A DNA stretch of 37,352 nucleotides from Chloroflexota bacterium (GTDB taxonomy: Bacteria > Chloroflexota > Anaerolineae > Anaerolineales > VGOW01). Under the pieces are notes generated by a model. It did not search any database. It was not told where the DNA came from and was given only the letters and a program-made list of their open reading frames with translations. A program made the position numbers and the translations under genes. The stretch's first letter is position 1; each line of letters opens with the position of its first letter. The stretch spans positions 1 through 37,352 of the forward strand of contig JACPWC010000054.1 in the NCBI GenBank assembly GCA_016197225.1, in the 5' to 3' direction. Shown one piece after another: positions 25,760-33,406 of this stretch.

Positions 25760-26135
25760 TTTTTGCATCTCCAATCTTCAACGCGGCTTCAATGGCCGCG
25801 AGTCGCTCCTCTAGCTCGCCAGTCTTTATCGCCTCAACGAAGGCGTGAGCAATGCCGACAATCAACCGCCCGCGTTGCACTGAATTTTCAAGCGGCATGG
25901 CCTCGGCCAGGGCGTAATCCAGTACCGCCAACACATCGTCAAGCGTTCGCACTTTTGGCGGTAACGTTGCCGGGTCGGTTGCGCCATGTGGCGTTCGGTG
26001 ACGTTCACCGCCGCGCTTGCGGCCCTCGGCCCGCGCTCTACCATGCGCCGGGGAGTGGAAAGTACAGTACCCATCCGGCCCGGCTTTGGTTGTGCATCGT
26101 TGCCCATCCTTTTTGATTGCTTTGCAATGCTTCAT
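25737..26135 (-). CDS. Small CxxH zinc-binding protein of mobile elements
   Basis: 132 residues from ATG 26135, with AAGGAC upstream; the longer frame to 26201 has no better site. The N-terminus CKAIKKDGQRC, then AGPDGYCTFH, forms a C-x9-C-x10-C-x2-H metal site typical of short proteins on phages and plasmids. A basic linker (GRARAEGRKRGGERH) and a helical C-terminal half follow. It starts 8 bases after the stop of the PriCT-like gene. Function unknown. Confidence 0.7.
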   Translation of the reverse strand: MKHCKAIKKDGQRCTTKAGPDGYCTFHSPAHGRARAEGRKRGGERHRTPHGATDPATLPPKVRTLDDVLAVLDYALAEAMPLENSVQRGRLIVGIAHAFVEAIKTGELEERLAAIEAALKIGDAKNESTNAA

Positions 26136-26601
26136 AACGTCCTTAGCTCTGGTAAGTTTGGCTTTGCTCGTTACCGCCAATTGGCGGTAAGGCCGTTGCA
26201 ATCATTGGCGGTAACTCCGGCAGTGGCCCAAACTTCGCCGCCCATTGCCGCCAATCTTCGGCCTCGGCCAGCGGCCAGCCGTCACCGTAACGATGCTCAC
26301 GAATAGCCGCCGCCGCGAGTGCCTGGGCCAGGGCGGGCCACTGCGAACGGTCAATCGGATCAGGTTGCGACGTGAGCTTGTCGAATAGCGACTCGCCTGC
26401 GTTAGTCCCGCCTTGCGGGATTGCCGCCAAAGTCAGGCGATTACCATCACGGGCCGTTACCACCAAACCGCGCTCGGCAATCAGGGCGGATGTAATCGGC
26501 GCATCGGCGGTAACGATTGGCGGTAATCCGCCCTGGGGGTCGAATGGATTACCAGCAAACGGATCGCCGGTGTCATCGTCGGGCGTGGGCATTGGCGATA
26601 A
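25923..26601. repeat. Cluster of TTGGCGGTAA repeats, including a 20-bp perfect palindrome
   Basis: The 10-mer TTGGCGGTAA (either strand) occurs exactly at 25955-25964, 26171-26180 (reverse), 26181-26190, 26205-26214 and 26517-26526. One-mismatch copies lie at 26245-26254, 26421-26430, 26504-26513 and 26592-26601, and a 9-base copy at 25923-25931. The copies at 26171-26190 are head to head and make a perfect palindrome. They lie inside two genes and use the codons TTA CCG CCA, so a rare-type Leu codon is repeated, which argues for a DNA-level signal such as initiator or repressor binding. Confidence 0.7.
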
Positions 26602-26955
26602 TGCGCCATGCCGCGCCGGTTGGGGCGGGGCAAACTGCGTGATAGCTCGCGGGGGTTGAAACGTCCGACTCTTGCGCTTGCTGAAGTTGCGCCCCTCGAC
26701 TCGCTTGCCAAACTCGCTCGTCGTCATCTTTTCAGCGTCGGCCAGTTTGTGGGCCAGTTCTTTTTCAGTCCAGGCCGGTTTACAACGGTTGGCGTTGTAC
26801 CAGCGCATGGCGTCCAACGCCTCGGCGGTGGATAGGCCAAAGCGGAAGCACTCACACGCGGCCCGGAGAGTCGCGTCATGGCCGCCGCTCCCGCTGATCG
26901 CCGGAGGGAGTTTTTCGAGATAGGCCATAGCACGGGATAGGTTAGATTGCGCCAT
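26143..26955 (-). CDS. Replication protein with PriCT-like domain
   Basis: 270 residues from ATG 26955 (AAAGGG upstream); a GTG at 27000 is an alternative. Residues 10-80 read RAMAYLEKLPPAISGSGG, then HDATLRAACECFRFGLS, then WTEKELAHKLADAEK, the pattern of the C-terminal helical domain next to primases (PriCT type) that helps primase-helicase or plasmid/phage primases. The middle is Pro-rich and disordered, the C-terminus has two short helical parts. It lacks its own catalytic motifs, so it probably works with the prim-pol/ATPase upstream. Confidence 0.7.
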   Translation of the reverse strand: MAQSNLSRAMAYLEKLPPAISGSGGHDATLRAACECFRFGLSTAEALDAMRWYNANRCKPAWTEKELAHKLADAEKMTTSEFGKRVEGRNFSKRKSRTFQPPRAITQFAPPQPARHGALSPMPTPDDDTGDPFAGNPFDPQGGLPPIVTADAPITSALIAERGLVVTARDGNRLTLAAIPQGGTNAGESLFDKLTSQPDPIDRSQWPALAQALAAAAIREHRYGDGWPLAEAEDWRQWAAKFGPLPELPPMIATALPPIGGNEQSQTYQS

Positions 26956-26971
26956 AGGTTTTGCCCTTTCG

Positions 26972-27103
26972 ACTGTTTCCCGAGGGTAAGCCACTTTCAC
27001 TATGACCGCTTCCCGTTTCGACTGTTTCCCCCTTAAGGGGGGGGAAACGGGAAACAGTCAAAATAACTGCTTCCGGGAAACAGTGGGAAACACGGGAAAC
27101 AGT
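26972..27103. repeat. Iteron-like array of GGGAAACAGT, candidate replication origin
   Basis: Exact copies on the + strand at 27049-27058, 27075-27084 and 27094-27103, and in reverse at 26972-26981 and 27021-27030. Partial copies GGGAAACGGG (27042-27051) and GGGAAACACG (27085-27094) interleave. The array fills the gap between the prim-pol gene and the PriCT-like gene. Directly repeated sites next to initiator genes are the form of iteron origins. Confidence 0.65.
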
Positions 27104-27105
27104 CA

Positions 27106-28959
27106 CTATTCCCCCCCCTTTGGCAAGCTAAAAAGGTGGCTCCCGCGTGGCCCGTCGCTCATGTATACCTGCCCGGCTAAAAGCATCTCGGATAGCACGG
27201 CGTCAAACGTTTGGCGTCTCACTCCGGCAAGGTTGGCGAGGGCATTTTTACTCAAAGGCTTGTCACTGCCCGCGAGGGCCGCTTTGATTTTGGCGATAGT
27301 CTCATCTTTGGCCGCCGCCTTCACGTCGGTAACATCCGCCGCCCAAAACCGCGCCGTAACTAATTCGTGATTGGCGTCATCCTCATAGGCAAACTTTGCC
27401 GCGATGGGCTTCACGCTCGCGCCGCGTTCTTTCGTCGGAGTGAGGGTGACGATCAGATCGTCACGCTTTGCCAGCAGAATCAGATCGGCCTTTGCTTCGA
27501 TGCCACTAAACCCGCGCAAAGTTTCGCCTTGCCGCTTATCGCCCATCGGCCCAGCCTTGCGCTCGTGATGGATCACAATCACCGCCGCGCCCGTTGTCTC
27601 TGACAGCCAACGGAGGCCCGCCATTGGCACTTTCATATCATCAGAGTTCTGATTAGCATCGCCGGATACTTCGGTGAGGTTGTCAATGATGACGAGTCGC
27701 ACGCCCAACGATTGCACGCGCCCGGCCAAGTCTTGCATATCTTGAGTATTGCCGGCGTCAAGCCATGTTTCGGGCATTGAGACATAGTAAACCGGCACAG
27801 ACTCCGGCAGTTCCCTTGCACGGGCCAGGGCCGCGAAACGCTCATGAGTCCGTCTTTGCCCATTGTCGAAGTCGAGCCACAGCACCGCGCCCTGTGTAGT
27901 GGCAATGCCCGTGCCGGGTTGGTTGGGTCGGGGTAGAAAGGATTTACCCGCCGCCACGCTCACAGCTAAATCAGCCAATTCCATGCTCTTGAGTGTGCCA
28001 GGCGCGCCGTAAACAATGTTCAAAGTGCCTTCGCCAATGACGCCGTCTAAAATCATTTTGACGGGCGGGCGGGGCGTGTACGCATCGGCCAGGGTGAAAA
28101 TTTGCCAGGGGTCTACAGGCTGATCAGCTTGGGCGATCAACTCGGCAATGATGGGTGGGAGTGAGGGCGGGGCGATGGTCAATTGCGATTCGTCTGCCCA
28201 TTGGTAGGGCGGCCCCTCGGGATGGTCAGGATGAACTGAAGGCGGTAAGACGATATAGCCGCCGTCGCTTTTTGTGTCCACCTTAGCACCCAGCGCGTCG
28301 TTTTTGCTTTTGCAATTGCCCTGATAAATCAGGTGACAGCCCGGCCCTGTCCATTGACCATCTTCAATCTTGCCGGGGGTGATGGACGTAAGAGGGCTTT
28401 CAACTATGCCATGCTCGGCCTTCAGTCGCTCCCACGTTGCGCGGCCTTCGTCACCGTCGGGGTCAATGACGGCCAGCCCCGACAGGCCACAAGCCAGCCC
28501 GATATTTGCAGTGGGCCAGTGTGTCCACCACTGGCGAATCTTCGCCGGGTCAGTTGTGGCGTCTTTGAAGCCGTGAGTCGTGATGGGGTCTTTCGTCTTT
28601 GGCCGAAGGGGGAACACATGCCAGCCCATCGCCGCATAGCGCAAGGCCCACGCCAAAAACGAGTCACCCGCCGGGCGTAGCTTCGCGCGTTCGGTGTCCA
28701 CTTCGCGCCGAATCAAATCGGCGTGAGATTCGCTTGTCAGAAGACGGTCAAGCGTTTGGGCCGCGTTGCCGTTAGCGCGTGAAAGTTCATCGGCGTAAAA
28801 GTGCCAGTTGACGGGAGTCGAGTCGAGCGAGGCAATCTCAGCCGGTGAGACTGGCAACCTAAGCAGTTGCCGGGCAATGATGTTCGCGCCGGTGGGCCGC
28901 GTGTTCACTGCGGGCATATCGTCGGGGACTTCGGGAGGAGGCGGGTTGTATACTTTCAA
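27106..28959 (-). CDS. Prim-pol (primase-polymerase) fused to RecA-type ATPase
   Basis: 617 residues if it starts at TTG 28959, which overlaps the upstream stop (TTGA) and has GAGGTG before it; ATG 28917 is a second choice. After about 90 residues a prim-pol domain begins (AWALRYAAMGWHVFPL), with Asp166-x-Asp168 in VIDPDGD and a His in GCHLIYQG as the AEP active-site set. Then a RecA/AAA_25 ATPase: Walker A GAPGTLKS at 318-325, Walker B LVIIDNL, and a sensor-like VIVIHHE. A C-terminal winged helix follows. The pairing of primer synthesis and helicase-type ATPase is usual for replication proteins of plasmids and satellites. Confidence 0.9.
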   Translation of the reverse strand: MKVYNPPPPEVPDDMPAVNTRPTGANIIARQLLRLPVSPAEIASLDSTPVNWHFYADELSRANGNAAQTLDRLLTSESHADLIRREVDTERAKLRPAGDSFLAWALRYAAMGWHVFPLRPKTKDPITTHGFKDATTDPAKIRQWWTHWPTANIGLACGLSGLAVIDPDGDEGRATWERLKAEHGIVESPLTSITPGKIEDGQWTGPGCHLIYQGNCKSKNDALGAKVDTKSDGGYIVLPPSVHPDHPEGPPYQWADESQLTIAPPSLPPIIAELIAQADQPVDPWQIFTLADAYTPRPPVKMILDGVIGEGTLNIVYGAPGTLKSMELADLAVSVAAGKSFLPRPNQPGTGIATTQGAVLWLDFDNGQRRTHERFAALARARELPESVPVYYVSMPETWLDAGNTQDMQDLAGRVQSLGVRLVIIDNLTEVSGDANQNSDDMKVPMAGLRWLSETTGAAVIVIHHERKAGPMGDKRQGETLRGFSGIEAKADLILLAKRDDLIVTLTPTKERGASVKPIAAKFAYEDDANHELVTARFWAADVTDVKAAAKDETIAKIKAALAGSDKPLSKNALANLAGVRRQTFDAVLSEMLLAGQVYMSDGPRGSHLFSLPKGGE

Positions 28960-29126
28960 CGCCCCACCTCTCGGAGAATTGCGCGGGCGATTCGTTGAGT
29001 AAGATACCGAAACAAGCGCCGGTGACGTTTGCGCCGCTCCTGATTCGGATCGGACTCGGCCAGCGCCGCCGCTCGCTCGGCGAGGGCGGCCAGGTGTTGC
29101 CATGTTGTCGAGGGCGCGTTATTCAT
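28956..29126 (-). CDS. Very small basic protein
   Basis: 56 residues from ATG 29126, which overlaps the upstream stop (ATGAATAA). Helical, with an acidic middle and a strongly basic part (ERRKRHRRLFRY) toward the end; could bind nucleic acid. Its stop overlaps the TTG start of the prim-pol gene, so the genes are coupled. No family recognised. Confidence 0.55.
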   Translation of the reverse strand: MNNAPSTTWQHLAALAERAAALAESDPNQERRKRHRRLFRYLTQRIARAILREVGR

Positions 29127-29310
29127 GGGCCGCCTCCGGGCTTTTTTCAGCCTCAGCCCGGCCAGCGTCGGCAGTGGGCGAGGGCAGGCGCGCAGGAACA
29201 CCCTGGGCCAGCGCAAACCGATAAGCAACCGCGAGAAGCGCATGAACTAGCCGCTCGCGTTCGGGGTCGGGCGGGCATGTGAGAGGAGCAGGATTAAGCG
29301 GCTTGGACAT
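29119..29310 (-). CDS. Very small hypothetical protein
   Basis: 63 residues from ATG 29310, overlapping the end of the upstream gene by 17 bases and its own downstream gene by 8. A Pro-rich start, one helix (RLVHALLAVAYRFALAQG), and an Ala/Glu-rich tail. The dense overlaps support a real reading frame. Function unknown. Confidence 0.5.
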   Translation of the reverse strand: MSKPLNPAPLTCPPDPERERLVHALLAVAYRFALAQGVPARLPSPTADAGRAEAEKSPEAAHE

Positions 29311-29500
29311 TCGCGGCCTCCGCCGGTTCGCCCTCGGCCTGCTTCGCTTTCGAGTCGGCGGGCAAGAGGCCGCGCCGTTCTAGCTCTTGCCGCAAAATAT
29401 GACGCACTTCGTCAGCAGGGCCGCGCAACTCTAAGGCGGCCAGCTTTCCAAGCGCGTCATACTCAGTCAGTGACAAAAAAAGCTTCATCCGGGTCAGCAT
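29294..29500 (-). CDS. Small helical protein, possible regulator
   Basis: 68 residues from ATG 29500 (ATG 29503 just before is equally possible; GGAGG lies directly upstream). It contains LTEYDALGKLAALELRGPADEVRHILRQELERRGLL, given here only as a description: a short strand and two helices, similar in shape to small ribbon-helix-helix-like or Arc-type accessory proteins. First gene after a terminator hairpin, at the head of the replication genes. Confidence 0.55.
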   Translation of the reverse strand: MLTRMKLFLSLTEYDALGKLAALELRGPADEVRHILRQELERRGLLPADSKAKQAEGEPAEAANVQAA

Positions 29501-29516
29501 CATTCCTCCGCGAATC

Positions 29517-29552
29517 AAAAAAGGGACTGCATTTCTTTTGCAGTCCCTTTTT
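29517..29552 (-). terminator. Strong intrinsic terminator
   Basis: A 13-bp perfect stem (29518-29530 with 29540-29552) with T-runs on both sides, so it can work in both directions. On the - strand it ends the 439-aa gene. It lies only 14-17 bases before the start of the next gene. Confidence 0.85.
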
Positions 29553-29601
29553 ATCAGAAAAACTCTCACGTAGGCAATCTCACGAGTCTAACGACTTTTT
29601 C

Positions 29602-30921
29602 TCACGTCTTACGTTTCATTATTTTGAGATTGCGTCTTGTCGGCATGCGGTAATTACGTCGCCATTCAGAAAAAAGGTTGTCCACTCTTCCCGGTTGGAG
29701 ATGCACTTTGGGCGCAATGTCTGGCGTAGTGTGTTCGTCAAAATACATATCAACCATCGTTTGATATTCAGTACATCCGGCAATCCTCGGCTTGGCTTTC
29801 AGATTGTCGCGCACGAACTCCCATTCCTTGAGTTTCGGCTGTGTTGATTTTGTGTTGCTCTTCGGCTTTACTTTTCCGCCATTGCCTTCAATGGTGGCAG
29901 ATGCCTCGTCTGTGCATTTCCAAATCTCTCTACAGCGCGCAAAAAAAGCGTCAACGAACGGCTTGGGGTCATATGAAAATGCAGTGAGGTGATAAGAAGA
30001 CAGGAATGCTTTTACTGAGAGGGGGTACTTGCCGCCCACATAGTGCCCGTGAAACTCAACTAAGGTCAGGCCCATCTTCATTGTGGGATTATCAATTTTG
30101 CCAACACGGGCTAGAAACATCAGCGCCCATACTTTACCCACAACTGGCTTAGGTACAATTGCCGCAAACGGATCACTGGTTACATTTATTCTTGACACAT
30201 AGTCTTGTGGCAGGTATTTATCGTTATATTTATCAATAAACGTTCGCAGTTCATTCTCAAAGCCTTGTTCATCTGTGTCAAGATACAGAGTAAGCGTTTG
30301 TAAATTCGTTTGTCCATTTTCACCCGTGCCGGTCGCCGTCTGTTGCTCTGTGCTTGAAAGGGGCAGAGTAATCTCTTTTGACTGAATAAGCCGCCCGTTG
30401 TCGAGTCTGGTAACAGAGCCGCTCGTGGGCGTGTCAATGATAGTTTCCCCGCTATGCTCCCACGCCACACTCGCACCGCTCGCCGTCGGTTGCTCTACCC
30501 ATAGTCTTTTTTCTTTCAGCGTTTGTACCAAATCCGCTTTCGCGTTCTCGTACGTATCAGCCAAATTGCGATGGTCAGCAATCCTGCTTGTCCACCCGGC
30601 GATGACTTTCTGCCTCTCCTCTTCGGTTGTGTATTGCTTGCCTGGGCTGTCTTTGAAAATCCCCTCTTTCTCGGCCATTTGTTCAGGGGTCATCAAGTCG
30701 TATTCTTGTTTTTCGCGCGCGATGATGACAAACTCAGTAGAAACATCATCGCGCTTGCTGAGTCTGACCTGTCCCATGTGATTGTAATGCAGGGAGTAGA
30801 CCACACTTGCAGGTGTGGGGGTGTGCCGCTCATAGAGAAAGAAGTTTTGACGGTGGAAACTGTCAAAGAAGTCAACAATTGCGGCGTCTAAAACATCAAT
30901 TGGTTTGAATAATAATGTCAT
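29602..30921 (-). CDS. Unrecognised 439-residue protein of the element
   Basis: 439 residues from ATG 30921 with GGAG 8 bases upstream; an earlier in-frame start at 30966 lies inside a terminator. No signal peptide or membrane segment. N-terminal part (to about 90) has FFDSFHRQNFFLYERH and repeated beta-type segments; the middle is helical and charged; a Thr/Ser-rich stretch surrounds residue 200; the C-terminal 100 residues are basic and end KIMKRKT. No known catalytic motif is visible. The gene looks more A+T rich than its neighbours and is closed off by terminators on both sides, so it is an independent cargo unit. Defence or another accessory role is only a guess from its place. Confidence 0.75.
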   Translation of the reverse strand: MTLLFKPIDVLDAAIVDFFDSFHRQNFFLYERHTPTPASVVYSLHYNHMGQVRLSKRDDVSTEFVIIAREKQEYDLMTPEQMAEKEGIFKDSPGKQYTTEEERQKVIAGWTSRIADHRNLADTYENAKADLVQTLKEKRLWVEQPTASGASVAWEHSGETIIDTPTSGSVTRLDNGRLIQSKEITLPLSSTEQQTATGTGENGQTNLQTLTLYLDTDEQGFENELRTFIDKYNDKYLPQDYVSRINVTSDPFAAIVPKPVVGKVWALMFLARVGKIDNPTMKMGLTLVEFHGHYVGGKYPLSVKAFLSSYHLTAFSYDPKPFVDAFFARCREIWKCTDEASATIEGNGGKVKPKSNTKSTQPKLKEWEFVRDNLKAKPRIAGCTEYQTMVDMYFDEHTTPDIAPKVHLQPGRVDNLFSEWRRNYRMPTRRNLKIMKRKT

Positions 30922-30938
30922 CCTGCACACTCCAAAAC

Positions 30939-30973
30939 AAAAAAGCCGCCCGCGCCCATCGCGCAAGCGGCTT
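30939..30973 (-). terminator. Terminator behind the tyrosine recombinase
   Basis: On the - strand AAGCCGC (30973-30967) pairs with GCGGCTT (30949-30943), followed by T-run 30944-30939. It lies 18 bases before the start of the 439-residue gene. Confidence 0.7.
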
Positions 30974-30984
30974 GTGCATCATGC

Positions 30985-31060
30985 TATACTTTGCACTGCC
31001 AGCCGCTTGCATCGGCTCGGCCATGCCCCGCGATGTATCAGCATCGGCGGGGCGTTTTTA
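30985..31060 (+). ncRNA. Candidate small RNA between the tyrosine recombinase and the 439-aa gene (locus 4)
   Basis: Extended -10 TGCTATACT (30982-30990). Downstream are a small hairpin AGCCG-CGGCT (about 31001-31017) and a strong + strand terminator: GCCCCGC-GATG (31025-31035) with CATC-G-GCGGGGC (31042-31053), then GTTTTTATT. The T-run is on the + strand only, so it ends a rightward RNA, not the recombinase gene. Confidence 0.55.
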
Positions 31061-31071
31061 TTCTAACAGAC

Positions 31072-32055
31072 TCAGCGCATCCCGCCGCCGCTCCCGTTGT
31101 ACTGTATGTACTCCTCAGCCGGATTCTCTACCCGGTCGGTTTCGTGGTAGTAAATCATCGTCGTTGAGATATTAGCGTGCCGGGCCATCGCCTGCACCTT
31201 TTGCACGGGCGCGCCGCGCTTCACTGCCGTTGTGATCGCCGTGTGGCGTAGGCTGTGGGTTGTCTTATTCTTGCCCACCACGCCCGCCGCCTTGTATGCC
31301 GCCTTCACAATGCCACGAATGGCCCGCAAGGATAGCCGCTCATCTCGCGCCCGGTTGGAAAGCGAAGTAAACAGCGGCCCCCCTGCCGGGTCATTGCCTC
31401 TGGCAGATAGCCAATCGTGCAAGGCCGCCTCAGCGTCGGGGTGAGCTATCACAATCAATTCATCGGCCTCAGCCCGCCCCTTGCCCGTCACGGCCAGCAC
31501 CAGCCGCCCGCCTTCGGTTCGCACGTCGCCCACGTCGGCGCGATGCACTTCCACACTACGCGCCCCGGTGTAGGCCATGAGGTGAAGCATAGCCGCGTCA
31601 CGCTTGCCCGCCGGGGTGTCACGGTCAGGGGCGGCCAGCACCCGCAGTACCTCAGCATCGGTCAGGGCGGCCCGCTTGTGGGCCTTGCTCGTGCCGGTTC
31701 GCTTTGCGCCCTTCACGCTCGCCGCCGGGTTGTGAATCAATCGCCGCGCCCCCACAGCCCACGCAAAGAAGGCCCGCACTCCAGCCAGCCAGGTATTCAC
31801 CGCGCCCGGCTTGTGGCCTTCGGAGAGTAGGGCCGCCTTCCACTCGCGGATCGCTTCATCGGTGACGGTCGTTCGCCGCTCGGCCCATGTGATGAATTTT
31901 CCCATGCCGCGCTTATACGTCTCTGCCGACGTGGGCGACAATTCGCCCGCGCTTACCTGTAGGTCAAGGGCCGCGTGCCACTCGCCCACGAGGGCGAGAA
32001 TATCAGCATCCTGGGTGACGGCTTTGGGTTGGGTGACGGTTAGACTCTTGCTCAT
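31072..32055 (-). CDS. Tyrosine recombinase (phage integrase family)
   Basis: 327 residues. N-terminal SAM-like core-binding domain (about 20-125), then a catalytic domain with Arg166 (TGARSVE), Lys in GKGR, His267-x2-Arg270 (HSLRH), His293 (ARHANISTT) and nucleophile Tyr302 (MIYYHE). All residues of an active enzyme are present. XerC/D-like length without the arm-binding domain of lambda-type integrases. It cuts and rejoins DNA through a Tyr-DNA link; with the serine recombinase the element has two unrelated systems. Confidence 0.93.
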   Translation of the reverse strand: MSKSLTVTQPKAVTQDADILALVGEWHAALDLQVSAGELSPTSAETYKRGMGKFITWAERRTTVTDEAIREWKAALLSEGHKPGAVNTWLAGVRAFFAWAVGARRLIHNPAASVKGAKRTGTSKAHKRAALTDAEVLRVLAAPDRDTPAGKRDAAMLHLMAYTGARSVEVHRADVGDVRTEGGRLVLAVTGKGRAEADELIVIAHPDAEAALHDWLSARGNDPAGGPLFTSLSNRARDERLSLRAIRGIVKAAYKAAGVVGKNKTTHSLRHTAITTAVKRGAPVQKVQAMARHANISTTMIYYHETDRVENPAEEYIQYNGSGGGMR

Positions 32056-32078
32056 GGTTATCTCTCTGAAAGAGTGAA

Positions 32079-32111
32079 GGGCGGCTATCCGGTCATGCTG
32101 GACAGCCGCCC
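32079..32111 (-). terminator. Terminator-like hairpin after the SWIM-type gene
   Basis: GGGCGGCT-A-TCC (32079-32090) pairs with GGA-C-AGCCGCCC (32100-32111). On the - strand TTCACTCTTT follows, a weak U-tract. Confidence 0.5.
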
Positions 32112-32118
32112 CGACTTG

Positions 32119-32334
32119 TTAGAACTTCCGGCCTTGCGCCCTCCGCTCGGCTTGCACGGCCTCCACGTGGTCACAGCCGCCGTAAAGGGTGAAGCTATGG
32201 CACTTGCACTCATACGCGCCCTTCACGCTCACCGTGACGCGATGATTACCGCGCTTGTCGGCAACGGTGTAAATGACTTCGGCGGGTTGTACTTTGATTG
32301 CTTGGTTGAAGGTGGTAGTATTCTGAGTGTTCAT
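32119..32334 (-). CDS. Small SWIM-type zinc-finger protein
   Basis: 71 residues from ATG 32334, picked for GGGAGGT 7 bases upstream. The end reads YECKCHSFTLYGGCDHVEAV, a C-x-C-xn-C-x-H SWIM motif; the first half is a short beta region. SWIM fingers bind DNA or proteins. It sits directly before the tyrosine recombinase, perhaps as an accessory factor. Confidence 0.7.
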   Translation of the reverse strand: MNTQNTTTFNQAIKVQPAEVIYTVADKRGNHRVTVSVKGAYECKCHSFTLYGGCDHVEAVQAERRAQGRKF

Positions 32335-32416
32335 TGTGACCTCCCGTGTCACTTTGAGCGTTGCGGGTTGGGTGTTACAGCACTCAGCCCGCTCTTGATT
32401 CATCGTCTCTGTATTG

Positions 32417-32436
32417 CCTATAATCAATCTTATAGG
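32417..32436. promoter_or_regulatory. Palindrome CCTATAA / TTATAGG, operator candidate
   Basis: Perfect 7-bp arms with a 6-base spacer, 83 bases before the SWIM-type gene. Similar TTATAGG words occur near 24369-24376 in the leader region of the xis-like gene. Confidence 0.4.
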
Positions 32437-32505
32437 ATTTAGCCCCAAAAGTCAAGGGGCATTTTCCCGCCCGAAGTCCAACGCCCCGGCCAGCAAAGAT
32501 ACAAA

Positions 32506-32529
32506 AGGCAGTGGACTATGCCACTGCCT
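32506..32529 (-). terminator. Terminator of the secreted-protein gene (repeat copy A)
   Basis: AGGCAGTGG (32506-32514) pairs perfectly with CCACTGCCT (32521-32529). On the - strand the hairpin is followed by TTTTG. A near copy lies at 33553-33577. Confidence 0.7.
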
Positions 32530-32605
32530 GATAATGCGCCTCGAAAACTGGCCTGCCAACAAAAACGGAAGCGGGACGAAGCAGATTACAGCGAGTATAG
32601 CGCGT

Positions 32606-33406
32606 CTACTTCGTTGTGACCTCTATGCTCCATTCCCCTTCCGCTTGAATCTCTAATATCAAAAAATCACTTCTAGGCAAAATCTGCGTTCCCTCATACG
32701 GATCAGTCGTATTGACCAACGAATCTCTTCCACTGTCGCTCCATGCCCGTACCCCAAAATACCGCGCTCCTGCATTGCCCTTTATCTTCGCTAGGTCGGG
32801 TACACCGCCCTCGACCAAGATTACGTCATCCCCTTTGCCGTTGAACACACCCGGCGCTGTTAGCACCCTCATAGAGGCCAGCGGCAAAATCTCAATTGTC
32901 CAGTCTCCCGTTGCAGTCACTTCAAACCGCGTTGTTGCTTGCCCGTCCCGAAAGTCTAGTGGCCGCACACCGTCGTATGGGTCTGTTGTGTTAACGAGCA
33001 AGTCAATAGAGTCTCCCGACTCATTGTAGTTCTTTACTGCAAAAAAATGCGCGCCCGCATTGCCTGTAATGTGTACAATCGCCGCTCCAAATGGGTTGAC
33101 GGCATCCACAATCGAATCGCCGTTCCCGCTCAATACAATTGGCTCTGGCGTGTTAGTGGGAATCGGCGTCTCGGTCGGTGGGTCGGTTGGTCTGGGCGTA
33201 TTGGTAGGGGGAGGGGTATCGGTTGGGGCCACTTCTGTGAGGGCCGCCTGGGTTGCGACCGCAGACTCGACTTGTTCCACTTGTGCCACTTGGGGCGTTG
33301 AAGTTCCTTTTGGCCTCGTGGCTACGGTTGCCACCAGACAAATGCAAGTGCCAACAATGCCCACTAACACGACAATCAAGATATTCCGCAAGCGATTGTT
33401 TTTCAT
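32606..33406 (-). CDS. Anchored extracytoplasmic protein with two copies of a beta domain
   Basis: 266 residues. An N-terminal transmembrane/signal segment (RNILIVVLVGIVGTCICLVATVA) precedes a TPxPTxTP linker (about residues 60-88). Two homologous domains of about 85 residues follow, each with a G-x-GD start, GNAGAHFF/GNAGARYF, LVNTTDPY and a closing EGEW or TGDW-IEI/IEV. The layout is of a surface-exposed protein of Chloroflexota type; ligand unknown. The gene lies outside the recombinase genes but still inside the probable element, flanked by two copies of a small terminator repeat. Confidence 0.75.
   Translation of the reverse strand: MKNNRLRNILIVVLVGIVGTCICLVATVATRPKGTSTPQVAQVEQVESAVATQAALTEVAPTDTPPPTNTPRPTDPPTETPIPTNTPEPIVLSGNGDSIVDAVNPFGAAIVHITGNAGAHFFAVKNYNESGDSIDLLVNTTDPYDGVRPLDFRDGQATTRFEVTATGDWTIEILPLASMRVLTAPGVFNGKGDDVILVEGGVPDLAKIKGNAGARYFGVRAWSDSGRDSLVNTTDPYEGTQILPRSDFLILEIQAEGEWSIEVTTK

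Noticed and set aside
26972-27103. Repeats read as a CRISPR array
   Set aside because: Units are only 10 bases, in both orientations, with irregular spacing and no cas genes.
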